From Elioraea thermophila (ex Habib et al. 2022) (GTDB lineage Bacteria > Pseudomonadota > Alphaproteobacteria > Acetobacterales > Acetobacteraceae): 64,000 bases of DNA. The notes under the pieces are model-generated. The model saw only the letters and a program-made list of their open reading frames with translations, did not search any database and was not told where the DNA came from. Position numbers and translations under genes: made by a program. The stretch is from assembly GCF_003336755.1 (NCBI RefSeq), contig NZ_QMDI01000002.1, positions 496,001 through 560,000 on the forward strand. The letters run 5' to 3'. Every line of letters begins with the position of its first letter. Position 1 is the first letter of the stretch. Shown piece after piece: positions 1 to 8,381 of this stretch.

Positions 1-244
1 CCTCGCCGAGCGCGATGCGCGCCTCGAGCGCGCGCACGGCCTCGGCCCAGTCGTTGCGGGCGATCGCGGCGTCGATGCGGCGATCGGCGGCGTTGCGCGC
101 CTCGGCGGTGGCCGGCGCGCGCGGCGCGAGGCTGCGGGCATAGGCGGCCGCGTCGGCGGCAAGACCGGGGATTTCGAAGGCGGAAGCCGGTGGCGAAACC
201 AGCCAGAGCGTCAGGGCGAGGATCAGGGCCGACAGGGTCCGCAT
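1..244 (-). CDS. Secreted protein, N-terminal fragment (possibly alpha-2-macroglobulin family)
   Basis: Only the first 81 codons lie in the window; the gene runs off the left edge. The protein starts with a Sec-type signal peptide (MRTLSALILALTLWL, then a cleavage-like PPASA). The mature part is an Ala- and Arg-rich helical segment (EIPGLAADAAAYARSL, then NDWAEAVRALEARIALGE). From memory, this opening resembles the start of long bacterial alpha-2-macroglobulin proteins of Rhodospirillales, which trap proteases in the periplasm, but no diagnostic domain is inside the window. The ATG at 244 follows a GGAG-like site. Export is well supported; the family name is a guess. Confidence 0.5.
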   Translation of the reverse strand, partial: MRTLSALILALTLWLVSPPASAFEIPGLAADAAAYARSLAPRAPATAEARNAADRRIDAAIARNDWAEAVRALEARIALGE

Positions 245-383
245 CGCAACGCTCCGCTCTGCAAGCCGTGGCGGGGAGGCTGGCAGATCGGCGGGCCAAC
301 TGTCCACCACGGCTTCGCAACGGACTGCCATGGCGTGGAAGTTGCGGCGTCCTCGTCGCCGGTGAGCCGACGCGATCGCCGCC

Positions 384-1667
384 TCAACGCAGCTGTCCGG
401 AGCGGACAAGCGCGATGTGGTTGCGCAATTCGTAGAGAGGGTTGGCATGACTGAGCGGCACACGCACACGGCCGACCCGGTCTGCGAGGCGATCGAGCTC
501 CGCATGCACGCGACGTCGTTCCTCCTCGCTCGCGGCGGCGGCAAGCTCGGCCTCGAGGAGGCGCAGCTGCCGGTACCAGCGATACACCTTGCGGTCGATC
601 TGCCAGCGCCAGAGCACGGGGGCGAGACGCAGCAGGGGAATGGCGAGGCCGATCAGCGGGATGACGATGACCCAGGCGCGCTCGAGCCAGACCGCGACCC
701 AGAACGGGAGGTAGCGCTGCAGGAACCCGGGCCCATGCCGGAGGTAGCGATCCGCATCCGGATGCAGCGGCCAACCGACGGGGTCGGAGGTCGGGAAGCG
801 GCCCGCCGGGGCGAACAGGGTGCGGCCGCGATGGGTCTCGTGCAGCGCGTCCATCATCAGCGCAACGATGCGGGGATGAAGATCGGGGCGGGCGAGCACC
901 TCGGCCATCGGGGCAACGAGCGTGGTGTCGCGCTCCGGCAGGTCGGCGGCGAGATCGAGCCCTCCCGCCGGCAGCCGCACCCGAGTGAGGAACGGCAGGG
1001 CGGCGACATAGGCGTCGGCGCGGCTGCCGAAATCGACGAGGCGGATCGACGGATCGCGCATCGCTTCGGCCATCGCCGCGGTCGGGGCGGCGACGACGAA
1101 GGCGGCCGCGGCGACCTCGCCCGCGCGCAAGGCCCTCGCCGCCTCGCGCCCGCCGATCGCGCGCAGGTCGAGCGCGGCGGGATCGAGACCGGTCACCGCG
1201 AGCAGCCGTAGCGCGAGTGCCCGCGTCCCACTGCCTTCGGTGCCGACGGCGATCGGGCGACCGCGCAAATCGGCAAGCCTCGTCTCGGCGGGCAGGTCGC
1301 GCACGAGCAGCCAAAGCGGTTCGAAGAAGATGCCGCCCAGGCTGACGGGCCCGGGGGCGGTGTCGGCATTCGCGACCCCGCCCTGGATCACCGCGAGGTC
1401 CACCGCGGGCGGATCGGCGGTCAGGAGGGCCAGGTTCTCGACGGTTCCCTCGGTGGTGCGGATACGCAAGCGAATGCCTTCGCGGGCAAGGATGGCGGCC
1501 CAGGCGATGGCGGCGGCCTGATAGGCGCCATCGGCAGGGCCGGTGGCGACGACAACCTCGCGGGGCGGCGGCGGGGCGACGAAGCGCCAGGCGACCGCAA
1601 TCGTCGCCGCGATCACCAGGGCGACGAGGCCGTAGGCACGAAGGAAGGCGCGCAACGCAGTCCCCAT
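384..1667 (-). CDS. TAXI family TRAP transporter solute-binding subunit, membrane anchored
   Basis: This 427-residue protein has the order typical of TAXI-type periplasmic binding proteins that keep a C-terminal membrane domain. An N-terminal transmembrane helix (about residues 10-29) is followed by the binding domain, with 'VVVATGPADGAYQAAA' near residue 40, 'TTEGTVENLALL' near 70 and 'GTEGSGTRALA' near 140. A second membrane segment lies near residues 325-355 (WVIVIPLIGLAIPLLRL) and a basic cytoplasmic tail follows. No TRAP permease (DctQM fusion) is adjacent, so the ligand and partner are unknown. It is divergent from the cyanate operon across a 270-bp intergenic region. Confidence 0.85.
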   Translation of the reverse strand: MGTALRAFLRAYGLVALVIAATIAVAWRFVAPPPPREVVVATGPADGAYQAAAIAWAAILAREGIRLRIRTTEGTVENLALLTADPPAVDLAVIQGGVANADTAPGPVSLGGIFFEPLWLLVRDLPAETRLADLRGRPIAVGTEGSGTRALALRLLAVTGLDPAALDLRAIGGREAARALRAGEVAAAAFVVAAPTAAMAEAMRDPSIRLVDFGSRADAYVAALPFLTRVRLPAGGLDLAADLPERDTTLVAPMAEVLARPDLHPRIVALMMDALHETHRGRTLFAPAGRFPTSDPVGWPLHPDADRYLRHGPGFLQRYLPFWVAVWLERAWVIVIPLIGLAIPLLRLAPVLWRWQIDRKVYRWYRQLRLLEAELAAAASEEERRRVHAELDRLADRVGRVRVPLSHANPLYELRNHIALVRSGQLR

Positions 1668-1740
1668 CGGGCAGGAGGCTAGCCCGTCCGCCGACCGCCG
1701 TCGCCCTGTCGGCGTGGCGTGGTCCTCCCGCCCGCTCCAG

Positions 1741-1775
1741 CGTCACCGTGCCCAAGAAACGGGCGCACCGTGACG
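1741..1775. promoter_or_regulatory. Imperfect inverted repeat in the TAXI/cyanate divergent intergenic region
   Basis: Arms CGTCACCGTGC (1741-1751) and GCACCGTGACG (1765-1775) form an inverted repeat that matches at 10 of 11 positions, with a 13-bp spacer. Its core, CACCGTG, also occurs as a direct repeat. It is the only strong symmetry in the 270-bp gap between the TAXI gene and the cyanate operon. It could be an operator or a transcript hairpin. No regulator gene is next to it. Confidence 0.4.
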
Positions 1776-1937
1776 GGCCCGGTCTGGCAGGTCCGCGGAA
1801 AGCGGGGAGGGGCGCGCATGGCACGCCCTTCGCTAGCCCTCCCGACGGCTGAAGAGGCGAGGCGCGCGGGGCGTGGACGCGGCGGAGCATGGCTCACGAC
1901 CGGCAACCTTGGCGCGACGCAGCGGACAGGAGGCATC

Positions 1938-3335
1938 ATGTCGGGACCCTTCGCCGATCCTTTCGACCCGAAGACGGCGCTCAGGCGCTGCAGCTGCGGC
2001 CGTCACGCCTCCCAGGTCGAGCATGATCGCGCCCTGGCCTGCGACCCCGTCGAGACCGGGACGGAGGCGACCGAGACGGACGTGGAGGCCCTCTCCGCCC
2101 GCATCGTCGAGACCGCGGTCGCCAAGGCGGTGTTCGGCACCGAGGCGCGACGCCGCGCGTTCCTGAGCCTCGTCGGCAAGGCGACGGCCGCCTCCGTGCT
2201 CGCCGCCTTCTTCCCCCTCGATGCCGCCAAGGAGGCCTTCGCCCAGGCGCCGCGCACGATCGAGAAGCGCGACCTCAGGATCGGCTTCATCCCGATCACC
2301 TGCGCCACCCCGATCATCATGGCGCACCCGATGGGGTTCTACGCCAAGCACGGGCTGAACGTGGAGGTGATCCGCACCGCCGGCTGGGCGGTGATCCGCG
2401 ACCGCGCACTCAATCGCGAGTACGACGCCGCGCACATGCTCTCGCCGATGCCGCTCGCCATCACCCTCGGCGTCGGCTCGAACCCGATCCCCTGGACGAT
2501 GCCAGCGGTGGAGAACATCAACGGCCAGGCGATCACGCTCGCCAACAAGCATCGCGACCGGCGCGACCCCAAGGACTGGCGCGGCTTCCGCTTCGCCGTG
2601 CCGTTCGACTTCTCGATCCACAACTACCTTTTGCGCTACTACGTCGCCGAAGCAGGGCTCGATCCCGATCGCGACATCCAGATCCGCGCCGTGCCGCCGC
2701 CCGAAATGGTGGCCAACCTCCGGGCCGACAACATCGACGGCTTCCTCGGCCCCGATCCCTTCAACCAACGCGCCGTGTTCGACGGCGTGGGCTTCATCCA
2801 CATTCTGACGCGCGAGCTCTGGGACGGGCATCCGTGCTGCGCCTTCGCGGTGAGCCGCGCCTTCATCACGGAGAACCCCGGCACCTATCACGCGCTGCTG
2901 CGCGCGATCATCGAGGCGACGGCCTATGCCTCGAACCCCGCCAACCGGCGCGAGGTGGCGGCCGCCATCTCCGCCCAGAACTACCTGAACCAGCCGGTGA
3001 CAGTGGTGGAACAGGTGCTGACCGGAACCTTCGCGGACGGGCTCGGGCGCGTGCAGCGCGTGCCGAACCGGATCGATTTCGATCCGTTCCCCTGGCATTC
3101 CATGGCGATCTGGATCCTGACCCAGATGAAGCGTTGGGGACAGATCCGCGGCGACATCAACTACGCCCAGATCGCGGAGCAGGTCTTCCTCGCCACCGAC
3201 GCGGCGCAGGCGATGCGCGAGCTCGGCCTCAGCCCGCCCGAGCGGACCACCCGCACGCACGTGATCATGGGCAAGACCTTCGACCCCGCAGACCCCGAGG
3301 GCTACCTCGCCTCCTTCGCCATCCGACGCAGCTGA
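1938..3335 (+). CDS. CmpA/NrtA-type ABC substrate-binding protein, probably cyanate
   Basis: First gene of a four-gene operon ending in cyanase, so the likely ligand is cyanate (CynA role); the fold family also binds nitrate and bicarbonate. The ATG at 1938 follows AGGAGG and gives 465 residues. The N-terminus is odd. About 70 residues precede the export signal and carry a Cys/His cluster (CSCGRHASQVEH, about residues 18-29). The signal is Tat-like (RRRAFLSLVG, about 74-83) and ends in AFAQA. The mature domain starts RDLRIGFIPITCATPI and contains HPMGFYAKHGLNVEV, as in NrtA-type proteins. The permease starts 15 bp downstream. Confidence 0.85.
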   Translation: MSGPFADPFDPKTALRRCSCGRHASQVEHDRALACDPVETGTEATETDVEALSARIVETAVAKAVFGTEARRRAFLSLVGKATAASVLAAFFPLDAAKEAFAQAPRTIEKRDLRIGFIPITCATPIIMAHPMGFYAKHGLNVEVIRTAGWAVIRDRALNREYDAAHMLSPMPLAITLGVGSNPIPWTMPAVENINGQAITLANKHRDRRDPKDWRGFRFAVPFDFSIHNYLLRYYVAEAGLDPDRDIQIRAVPPPEMVANLRADNIDGFLGPDPFNQRAVFDGVGFIHILTRELWDGHPCCAFAVSRAFITENPGTYHALLRAIIEATAYASNPANRREVAAAISAQNYLNQPVTVVEQVLTGTFADGLGRVQRVPNRIDFDPFPWHSMAIWILTQMKRWGQIRGDINYAQIAEQVFLATDAAQAMRELGLSPPERTTRTHVIMGKTFDPADPEGYLASFAIRRS

Positions 3336-3350
3336 AACCCGACGGTCGCG

Positions 3351-4196
3351 ATGCGCGCCGCGCGCCCTTTCGCTTCGCTCGCCCTCTCCTTTCTGCTGCT
3401 CGCCATTTTCGTCGGCGTATGGCAGCTCTCGTCGCTCACCCCGCGGGGCGGGGAGGCGACGGTCGACCCCGAGTATGCCGCGCTTGTGGGCGCGGCGGCG
3501 GCGACGGGCGGACAGACGCCCTTCCCCTCTCCGCTCGAGGTCGGTGCGCGCATCCTCGAGCATCTTGCCGACCCGTTCTATGTGCGCGGCACCAACGACC
3601 AGGGCATCGGCGTGCAGCTCGCCTATTCGCTCGGGCGCGTCCTCGCGGGCTACGGCATCGCCGCCCTCGTTGCGATTCCGCTCGGGTTCGTCATCGGCAT
3701 GAGCCCCCTGCTCTACGGCGCGCTCAATCCCTTCATCCAGGTGCTGCGCCCGATCAGCCCGCTCGCCTGGATGCCGCTCGCGCTCTACACGATCAAGGAC
3801 AGCGCGGTGAGTTCGATTTTCGTCATCTTCATCTGCTCGGTCTGGCCGATGCTGATCAACACCGCCTTCGGCGTGGCCTCGGTGCGCCGCGAGTGGCTGA
3901 ACGTGGCGCGCACCCTCGAATGCTCGACGCTGCGCACGGCCTTCCGCGTCATCCTGCCGGCTGCTGCGCCGACGATCATGACCGGGATGCGCATCTCCAT
4001 CGGCATCGCTTGGCTCGTCATCGTCGCCGCCGAGATGCTCGTCGGCGGCACGGGCATCGGCTACTTCGTCTGGAACCAGTGGAACAACCTCTCGCTCGCC
4101 GACATCGTCACCGCGATCCTGGTCATCGGCCTCGTCGGCATGGTGCTCGACCAGCTCCTCGCGATGGCGACGCGCGCGGTGTCCTACCAGGAGTGA
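3351..4196 (+). CDS. ABC transporter permease, cyanate operon
   Basis: This is a 281-residue inner-membrane permease of the NrtB/CynB/SsuC (BPD_transp_1) type. It has an N-terminal membrane helix (about residues 7-26), a periplasmic stretch and then five to six hydrophobic segments. The EAA-like loop that contacts the ATPase reads EWLNVARTLECSTLRTAF around residues 182-199, followed by RVILPAAAPTIMTGMRIS. It starts 15 bp after the binding-protein gene and ends 8 bp before the ATPase gene, so all three are surely co-transcribed. Specificity for cyanate is inferred from the downstream cyanase. Confidence 0.88.
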   Translation: MRAARPFASLALSFLLLAIFVGVWQLSSLTPRGGEATVDPEYAALVGAAAATGGQTPFPSPLEVGARILEHLADPFYVRGTNDQGIGVQLAYSLGRVLAGYGIAALVAIPLGFVIGMSPLLYGALNPFIQVLRPISPLAWMPLALYTIKDSAVSSIFVIFICSVWPMLINTAFGVASVRREWLNVARTLECSTLRTAFRVILPAAAPTIMTGMRISIGIAWLVIVAAEMLVGGTGIGYFVWNQWNNLSLADIVTAILVIGLVGMVLDQLLAMATRAVSYQE

Positions 4197-4204
4197 GGGG
4201 GGCG

Positions 4205-5062
4205 ATGCGGCGTTCGTTCGTCAGCGTCGAGGGGATCGCGCGGCGTTTTCCCGGACCGCGCGGCGGCCCCGCGCAGACCGTGTTCGAGAATGTCTGGTTC
4301 GGCATCGAGGAAGGCGAGTTCGTCTGCCTGATCGGGCATTCGGGCTGCGGCAAGACGACGATCCTGAACATCCTCGCCGGGCTTGACCGGGCGTCGGAAG
4401 GCGCGGTGGTGGTGGCTGGGCGCGAGATCGACGGGCCGTCGCTCGATCGCGCGGTGATCTTCCAGAGCCACGCTCTCCTGCCTTGGCTGACGGCGGAGGA
4501 GAACATCGCCTTCGCCGTGCGCAGCCGGCACCCCGACTGGTCGCGCGCGCAGGTGGCGGCGGAGTGCCGGCGGTGGATCGACCTCGTCGGGCTCTCGGCC
4601 GCAGCGGGGAAGAAGCCCGCCCAGCTCTCGGGCGGAATGAAGCAGCGGGTCGGCATCGCGCGCGCGCTCTCCGTGCGACCGAAGATTCTGCTGATGGACG
4701 AGCCCTTCTCGGCCCTGGATGCGCTCACCCGCGGCACGCTGCAGGACGAGGTGAACCGGATCGTCGCCGAGACGAAGCTGACCGCCTTCATGATCACCCA
4801 CGACGTGGACGAGGCGATCCTGCTCGCCGATCGCATCCTGCTGATGACGAACGGGCCGAACGCGAAGATCGCGGAGGTGGTGGTCAACACCCTGCCCCGC
4901 CCGCGCACGCGCCACGACGTGCACCATCTGCCGGGCTACGCCGAACTGCGCAACCACATCCTCGATTTCCTGGTCGACCGCTCGAAGCGGCTCGCCGAAA
5001 CCATGCCGTCCGGCTGGGACCCGCGGAGCATCCCCGAGGTGCGCCCGGCCGTCCCCGCCTGA
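4205..5062 (+). CDS. ABC transporter ATP-binding protein, cyanate operon
   Basis: This 285-residue NrtD/CynD-type ATPase energises the import system. It has Walker A GHSGCGKTT (about residues 58-66), a Q-loop in VIFQSHALLPWLT, the signature LSGGMKQRVGIARAL, Walker B ILLMDEPFSALD and the switch histidine in MITHDVDEAILLADR. The C-terminal region, including the HHLPGYAELRNHILDFL stretch, is typical of nitrate/cyanate/taurine ATPases. The ATG at 4205 overlaps GGGGGCG-rich sequence 8 bp after the permease stop. Cyanase begins 44 bp downstream. Confidence 0.9.
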   Translation: MRRSFVSVEGIARRFPGPRGGPAQTVFENVWFGIEEGEFVCLIGHSGCGKTTILNILAGLDRASEGAVVVAGREIDGPSLDRAVIFQSHALLPWLTAEENIAFAVRSRHPDWSRAQVAAECRRWIDLVGLSAAAGKKPAQLSGGMKQRVGIARALSVRPKILLMDEPFSALDALTRGTLQDEVNRIVAETKLTAFMITHDVDEAILLADRILLMTNGPNAKIAEVVVNTLPRPRTRHDVHHLPGYAELRNHILDFLVDRSKRLAETMPSGWDPRSIPEVRPAVPA

Positions 5063-5106
5063 TCATTCACTCGCCAACCGTCCCGGGAGAGAGGAGACAG
5101 AACGCG

Positions 5107-5589
5107 ATGACGCGCGCGCAACTGACCGAGAAGATCCTCGACATCAAGCGCGAGAAGGGCTGGACGTGGAAGTACATTTGTGAACAGATCGGCGGGGTGT
5201 CGCCGGTGCTGATCGTCGGCGCTCTTCTCGGCCAGATGAAGCTCGTCAAACCCCTGGCGAAGAAGGCGGCCGCGCTGTTCGGTCTCTCCGAGGTCGAGGA
5301 GCGGATGCTGAACGAGGTGCCGATGCGCGGCACGCCGATGCCGCCGACCGACCCGCTGATCTACCGCTTCTACGAGCTCGTGATGGTGAACGGGCCGGCG
5401 TGGAAAGCGCTGATCGAGGAGGAATTCGGCGACGGCATCATGAGCGCGATCGACTTCGACATGGAGATCGAGCGCCTGCCGCACGAGAAGGGTGATCGGG
5501 TGAAGATCACCATGTCGGGCAAATTCCTCCCCTACAAGTATTATGGTGCAGAGCAGGGACTGCCGGCTTACGGCTACAAGGAGGAATGA
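5107..5589 (+). CDS. cynS: Cyanase (cyanate hydratase)
   Basis: This 160-residue enzyme converts cyanate and bicarbonate to ammonia and CO2 through carbamate; the family length is about 156. The N-terminal helical DNA-binding-like domain (KGWTWKYICEQIGG) precedes the catalytic domain. The three active-site residues known from the E. coli enzyme are present as Arg87 and Glu90 in LIYRFYE and Ser113 in GDGIMSAIDF. The GERGLPAYGY-like end is represented by EQGLPAYGYKEE. The start at 5107 follows GAGAGGAGA. Its place behind the transporter genes identifies the operon as cyanate uptake and use as a nitrogen source or detoxification. Confidence 0.96.
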   Translation: MTRAQLTEKILDIKREKGWTWKYICEQIGGVSPVLIVGALLGQMKLVKPLAKKAAALFGLSEVEERMLNEVPMRGTPMPPTDPLIYRFYELVMVNGPAWKALIEEEFGDGIMSAIDFDMEIERLPHEKGDRVKITMSGKFLPYKYYGAEQGLPAYGYKEE

Positions 5590-5602
5590 GAGAGGAGGCA
5601 CG

Positions 5603-5645
5603 GCGGGGCGCGGCTCGGCCCCGCGGCGAGGCGCTCGTCGCCTCG
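5603..5645 (+). terminator. Tandem GC-rich hairpins after cynS
   Basis: Two hairpins follow cynS: GCGGGGC (5603-5609) pairs with GCCCCGC (5618-5624), and CGAGGCG (5627-5633) pairs with CGCCTCG (5639-5645). There is no T tract, so this is at best a pause or Rho-aided termination site. Confidence 0.35.
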
Positions 5646-5701
5646 TGCGATGACAGCCGCCGCCAACCCGCCGATGACCCCCAGCGGAAGCGGGAGCGCC
5701 G

Positions 5702-6112
5702 ATGACCGCCAACCCCTCTTCTTTCGCCCAGGCGATCACCTTCCTCTATGCCGATCCGGCGGAAGCGAGCTGGAGCTTCTACGAGGAGGTGATCGGCCTG
5801 CCGCTGGTGCAGGACCAGGGCACCTGCCGCATCTACGAAGCCGCGGCCGGGGCCCGCGCCTTCCTCGGCGTCTGCCGGGCGCGGGCGCCGCGCGCGACCG
5901 ACAACCCGCGCGTTGTCGGTGGCGTGGTGTTCACCTTCGTCACCGACGACGTGGATGGGTGGTACGCCAGGCTTCGCGCGCGCGGCGTCGAGATCCCCGA
6001 CCCGCCGTCCTTGTCGGAGACCTACCGCGTCTATCACTTCTTCTTTCGCGACCCGGCAGGGTATCTGCTCGAGGTGCAGCGTTTCGAACGCCCAGACTGG
6101 CCTGCCCCCTGA
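5702..6112 (+). CDS. VOC superfamily (glyoxalase/bleomycin resistance-like) protein
   Basis: This 136-residue protein has the paired beta-alpha-beta layout of VOC metal-binding enzymes: ITFLYADPAEASWSFYEEVIGLPL at the start of the first half (read in two parts, about residues 12-35), and VFTFVTDDVDGWYARLRARG opening the second half. The C-terminal FRDPAGYLLEVQRF supplies the usual last metal-ligand glutamate (LEV). The VOC fold covers glyoxalases, dioxygenases and resistance proteins, so the substrate is unknown. It lies 112 bp after cynS on the same strand and may be a separate unit. The ATG at 5702 is followed by the family's normal length. Confidence 0.8.
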   Translation: MTANPSSFAQAITFLYADPAEASWSFYEEVIGLPLVQDQGTCRIYEAAAGARAFLGVCRARAPRATDNPRVVGGVVFTFVTDDVDGWYARLRARGVEIPDPPSLSETYRVYHFFFRDPAGYLLEVQRFERPDWPAP

Positions 6113-6139
6113 AGCACCCTCGCGAGGTGAAGCGGCGGG

Positions 6140-6718
6140 TCAGACCCGCTCGCTGATCCGGATCGCGAGCCGGCAGCCGGCCTTGATGACAGCGGAGAGC
6201 AGGCGATAGGCGGGGGCGAGTTCCGCCTCGTGCGCAAGCCCGATGTCGCGGTGCTCCAGCTCCTCGGCACGGAACCGCTCGATCGTCTCGCGCAGCTCGC
6301 GCTCGTCCTCGCCCAGCGCCGCTGCCTGGTCACGATAATGCTCGTCGATCGCCTCCTCCACCGCCACCGTGCAGGCCATGGCGGCGCGGGGCCCGAGCAG
6401 CGCCGTGGTCGCGCCGAGCACGTAGCCGGCGACATGCCAGAGCGGCAGCATCACGGTCGGCCGCACGCCGCGCTCGACGACGAGGCGGGAGAAGGTGTCG
6501 AGATGCCCCTTCTCCTGCTCCGCCATATGCTCGAGGAGGGGCGCCTTGTCCGTGTGCCCGAGCACGGCGAGTTGCCCGGCATAGATGCGCACCGCGCCGT
6601 ATTCGCCGGCGTGATCGACCCGGATGATGCGATGCACTAGCTCCTCGGGCGTGGGGTCGCCCGGAAGCCGCCCGGCTGGCCGGGCCTCGTCGCTGCCCAG
6701 GAAGGTCGCGTCGTTCAT
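6140..6718 (-). CDS. coq7: Demethoxyubiquinone hydroxylase (COQ7/CAT5 family)
   Basis: This 192-residue di-iron monooxygenase hydroxylates 2-polyprenyl-3-methyl-6-methoxy-benzoquinol in ubiquinone synthesis. The repeated ExxH iron-binding motifs are visible: RVDHAGEYGAVRIYAG, HMAEQEKGHLDTF, CTVAVEEAIDEHY and RAEELEHRD. The length matches bacterial Coq7. The ATG at 6718 overlaps the dsbB stop by 4 bp (ATGA), so the two genes are translationally coupled. This pairing links quinone synthesis with a quinone-dependent enzyme. Confidence 0.95.
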   Translation of the reverse strand: MNDATFLGSDEARPAGRLPGDPTPEELVHRIIRVDHAGEYGAVRIYAGQLAVLGHTDKAPLLEHMAEQEKGHLDTFSRLVVERGVRPTVMLPLWHVAGYVLGATTALLGPRAAMACTVAVEEAIDEHYRDQAAALGEDERELRETIERFRAEELEHRDIGLAHEAELAPAYRLLSAVIKAGCRLAIRISERV

Positions 6719-7200
6719 GGCGTGCTCCGTCTGCGCACGAGCGAGATGGTGAGGATCCCCGCCACCGCCAGCGCGTAGAGGGCGTTCCACCCCGCCATCG
6801 AGAGCCCCAGCACGCGCACGGCCGGTTCGTCGCATGGCACGGCGGCGACGGGAGGGAGCGACTGGAGGAGATCCTCCACCGTGCGTGCCGTGCCGAGCCC
6901 CGGCGGCGCGCAGGCGGCGACGGGAGAGGGCCAAAACCGCCACTCGACCCCGGCATGGAAGGCGGCAAGCGCCGCATTGCCGAGGAAGAGGGCCGCGACG
7001 AGGAACAGCGCGATGGCGCCGAAACGGGCGGGAAGGAGCAGACCGACGGCGGCGACCCCGATCGCGGCCCAATAGGGCCAGCGCTGCAGCAGACAGAGCG
7101 GACACGGCCGCAGCCCCGCGAGGTGTTCGGCCGCATGGGCCAAGGCGAGCGCCAACGCGGCGGCGGAGGCGGCCAGCACGAGCAGCGGACGGATCATCAT
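6715..7200 (-). CDS. dsbB: Disulfide bond formation protein B
   Basis: This 161-residue inner-membrane protein re-oxidises DsbA and passes electrons to quinone. It shows the four hydrophobic helices of the family and both cysteine pairs: Cys33-Cys36 in RPCPLCLLQRWPYW, and Cys96 with Cys122 in the second periplasmic loop. The LLQRWPYW segment contains the arginine used for quinone contact. It overlaps coq7 by 4 bp. Two adjacent ATG codons (7200 and 7197) are possible starts. Confidence 0.95.
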   Translation of the reverse strand: MMIRPLLVLAASAAALALALAHAAEHLAGLRPCPLCLLQRWPYWAAIGVAAVGLLLPARFGAIALFLVAALFLGNAALAAFHAGVEWRFWPSPVAACAPPGLGTARTVEDLLQSLPPVAAVPCDEPAVRVLGLSMAGWNALYALAVAGILTISLVRRRSTP

Positions 7201-7280
7201 GCCGTCCTCCCTAGCACGCCCACCACCCTGGACGGATCACCGACGGCCATCCATGCTCGACGGAGAGGGAGGACGACGCG

Positions 7281-7904
7281 ATGCGCCGGATCTGGGGACG
7301 AACGAACTCCATCAACGTGATGAAAGTGCTCTGGGCCTGCGAGGAACTCGGTCTCGCCTACCAGCGGATCGACGCGGGCGGCCCCTTCGGCCGGGTGAAG
7401 GAGCCCGAGTTCCTGGCCATGAACCCCAACGGGCTGATCCCCGTGCTCGAGGAGGATGGCTTCGTTCTCTGGGAGAGCAATGCGATCGTCCGCTATCTCG
7501 GCGAGGCCCATGGCGGGGAGAGCGGGCTTTGGCCGAAGGAGGCGCGGGTGCGGGCGCTGGCCGACCAGTGGATGGACTGGCAGCAGACCACGGCGCAGGC
7601 GGCGATCGGCCCCGCCTTCGTGCAGATGTTCCGCACGCCCCCCGACCGCCGCGACGAAGCGGTGATCCGGCGCAGCGTCGAGCGGGCAGCGGAGGTTTTT
7701 CCGGTATTGGACGCCCACCTTCGCCGCCATCCCTATGTCGCCGGCGACACCTTCACGCTTGGCGACATTCCCGTCGGCTGCGCGGTCTACCGCTACCTGC
7801 ACATGCCGATCGCGCGCCCGGAGCTGCCGAGCCTCGCCGCCTACCACGCCCGCCTGCTCGACCGCCCCGCCTACGTGCGCCATGTCGCGGTTGGTGTAAG
7901 CTGA
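7281..7904 (+). CDS. Glutathione S-transferase family protein
   Basis: This 207-residue protein has the thioredoxin-like GST N-domain (residues 1-80) with RTNSINVMKVLWACEELGL and the glutathione-binding segment NPNGLIPVLEEDGFVLWESN, where the Ser-Asn following Glu anchors glutathione. The helical C-domain (about 85-200) ends in RPAYVRHV. Proteins of this subclass are common in alphaproteobacteria and mostly uncharacterised, so no substrate is proposed. The ATG at 7281 follows AGAGGGAGGA. dsbB is divergent across 80 bp. Confidence 0.92.
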   Translation: MRRIWGRTNSINVMKVLWACEELGLAYQRIDAGGPFGRVKEPEFLAMNPNGLIPVLEEDGFVLWESNAIVRYLGEAHGGESGLWPKEARVRALADQWMDWQQTTAQAAIGPAFVQMFRTPPDRRDEAVIRRSVERAAEVFPVLDAHLRRHPYVAGDTFTLGDIPVGCAVYRYLHMPIARPELPSLAAYHARLLDRPAYVRHVAVGVS

Positions 7905-7949
7905 CAAGAGCGCGCCCATCGATCGGAGAGCCCGGGAAGGAAGGCGTCC

Positions 7950-8348
7950 ATGCTGCTCGATCTCGGCCTGCTCGTCGCCCGCCTCGCCGTCGCTCCCATG
8001 TTCGTGGTCGCCGGCTGGCGCAAGCTGATCGGCTGGCCGCCGCAGCAGGTGATCAGGCTCCTCGAGCGCGAGGAGTTGCCCTACCCCACCCTTCTCGCCG
8101 CCGGAACGGTCGCGCTCGAACTCGTCGCCCCCGCGCTGCTCGTGCTTGGCGTGCTGACGCGCTGGGCCGCCGGCGCGCTCGCCATCTTCACCGTGTGGGC
8201 AACCTGGATCGCCCACCGGTGGTGGACGTTCCCGCCCGCCGAGCAGGTCCTGCAGACCGGGATCGCGCTGAAGAACATTGCGGTGGCGGGCCTTCTGATC
8301 CTGCTCGCGCTCGCCGGCTCGGGCCGCTTCGCCCTGCGGCGGGACTGA
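7950..8348 (+). CDS. DoxX family membrane protein
   Basis: This 132-residue protein has four hydrophobic segments. The conserved first helix reads LLVARLAVAPMFVVAGWRKL, the usual DoxX opening (R-x-x-x-x-x-F-x-x-G-x-x-K). The second carries the E in ALELVAPALLVLGVLTRWAA, and HRWWTFPP follows the third. DoxX proteins accompany oxidoreductases in the membrane, but their exact chemistry is mostly unknown. It lies 45 bp after the GST gene and may be co-transcribed with it. The ATG at 7950 follows GGAAGGA. Confidence 0.88.
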   Translation: MLLDLGLLVARLAVAPMFVVAGWRKLIGWPPQQVIRLLEREELPYPTLLAAGTVALELVAPALLVLGVLTRWAAGALAIFTVWATWIAHRWWTFPPAEQVLQTGIALKNIAVAGLLILLALAGSGRFALRRD

Positions 8349-8381
8349 CGCGCCGCCGCCGCCACAACCCTGGCGCGTAGC

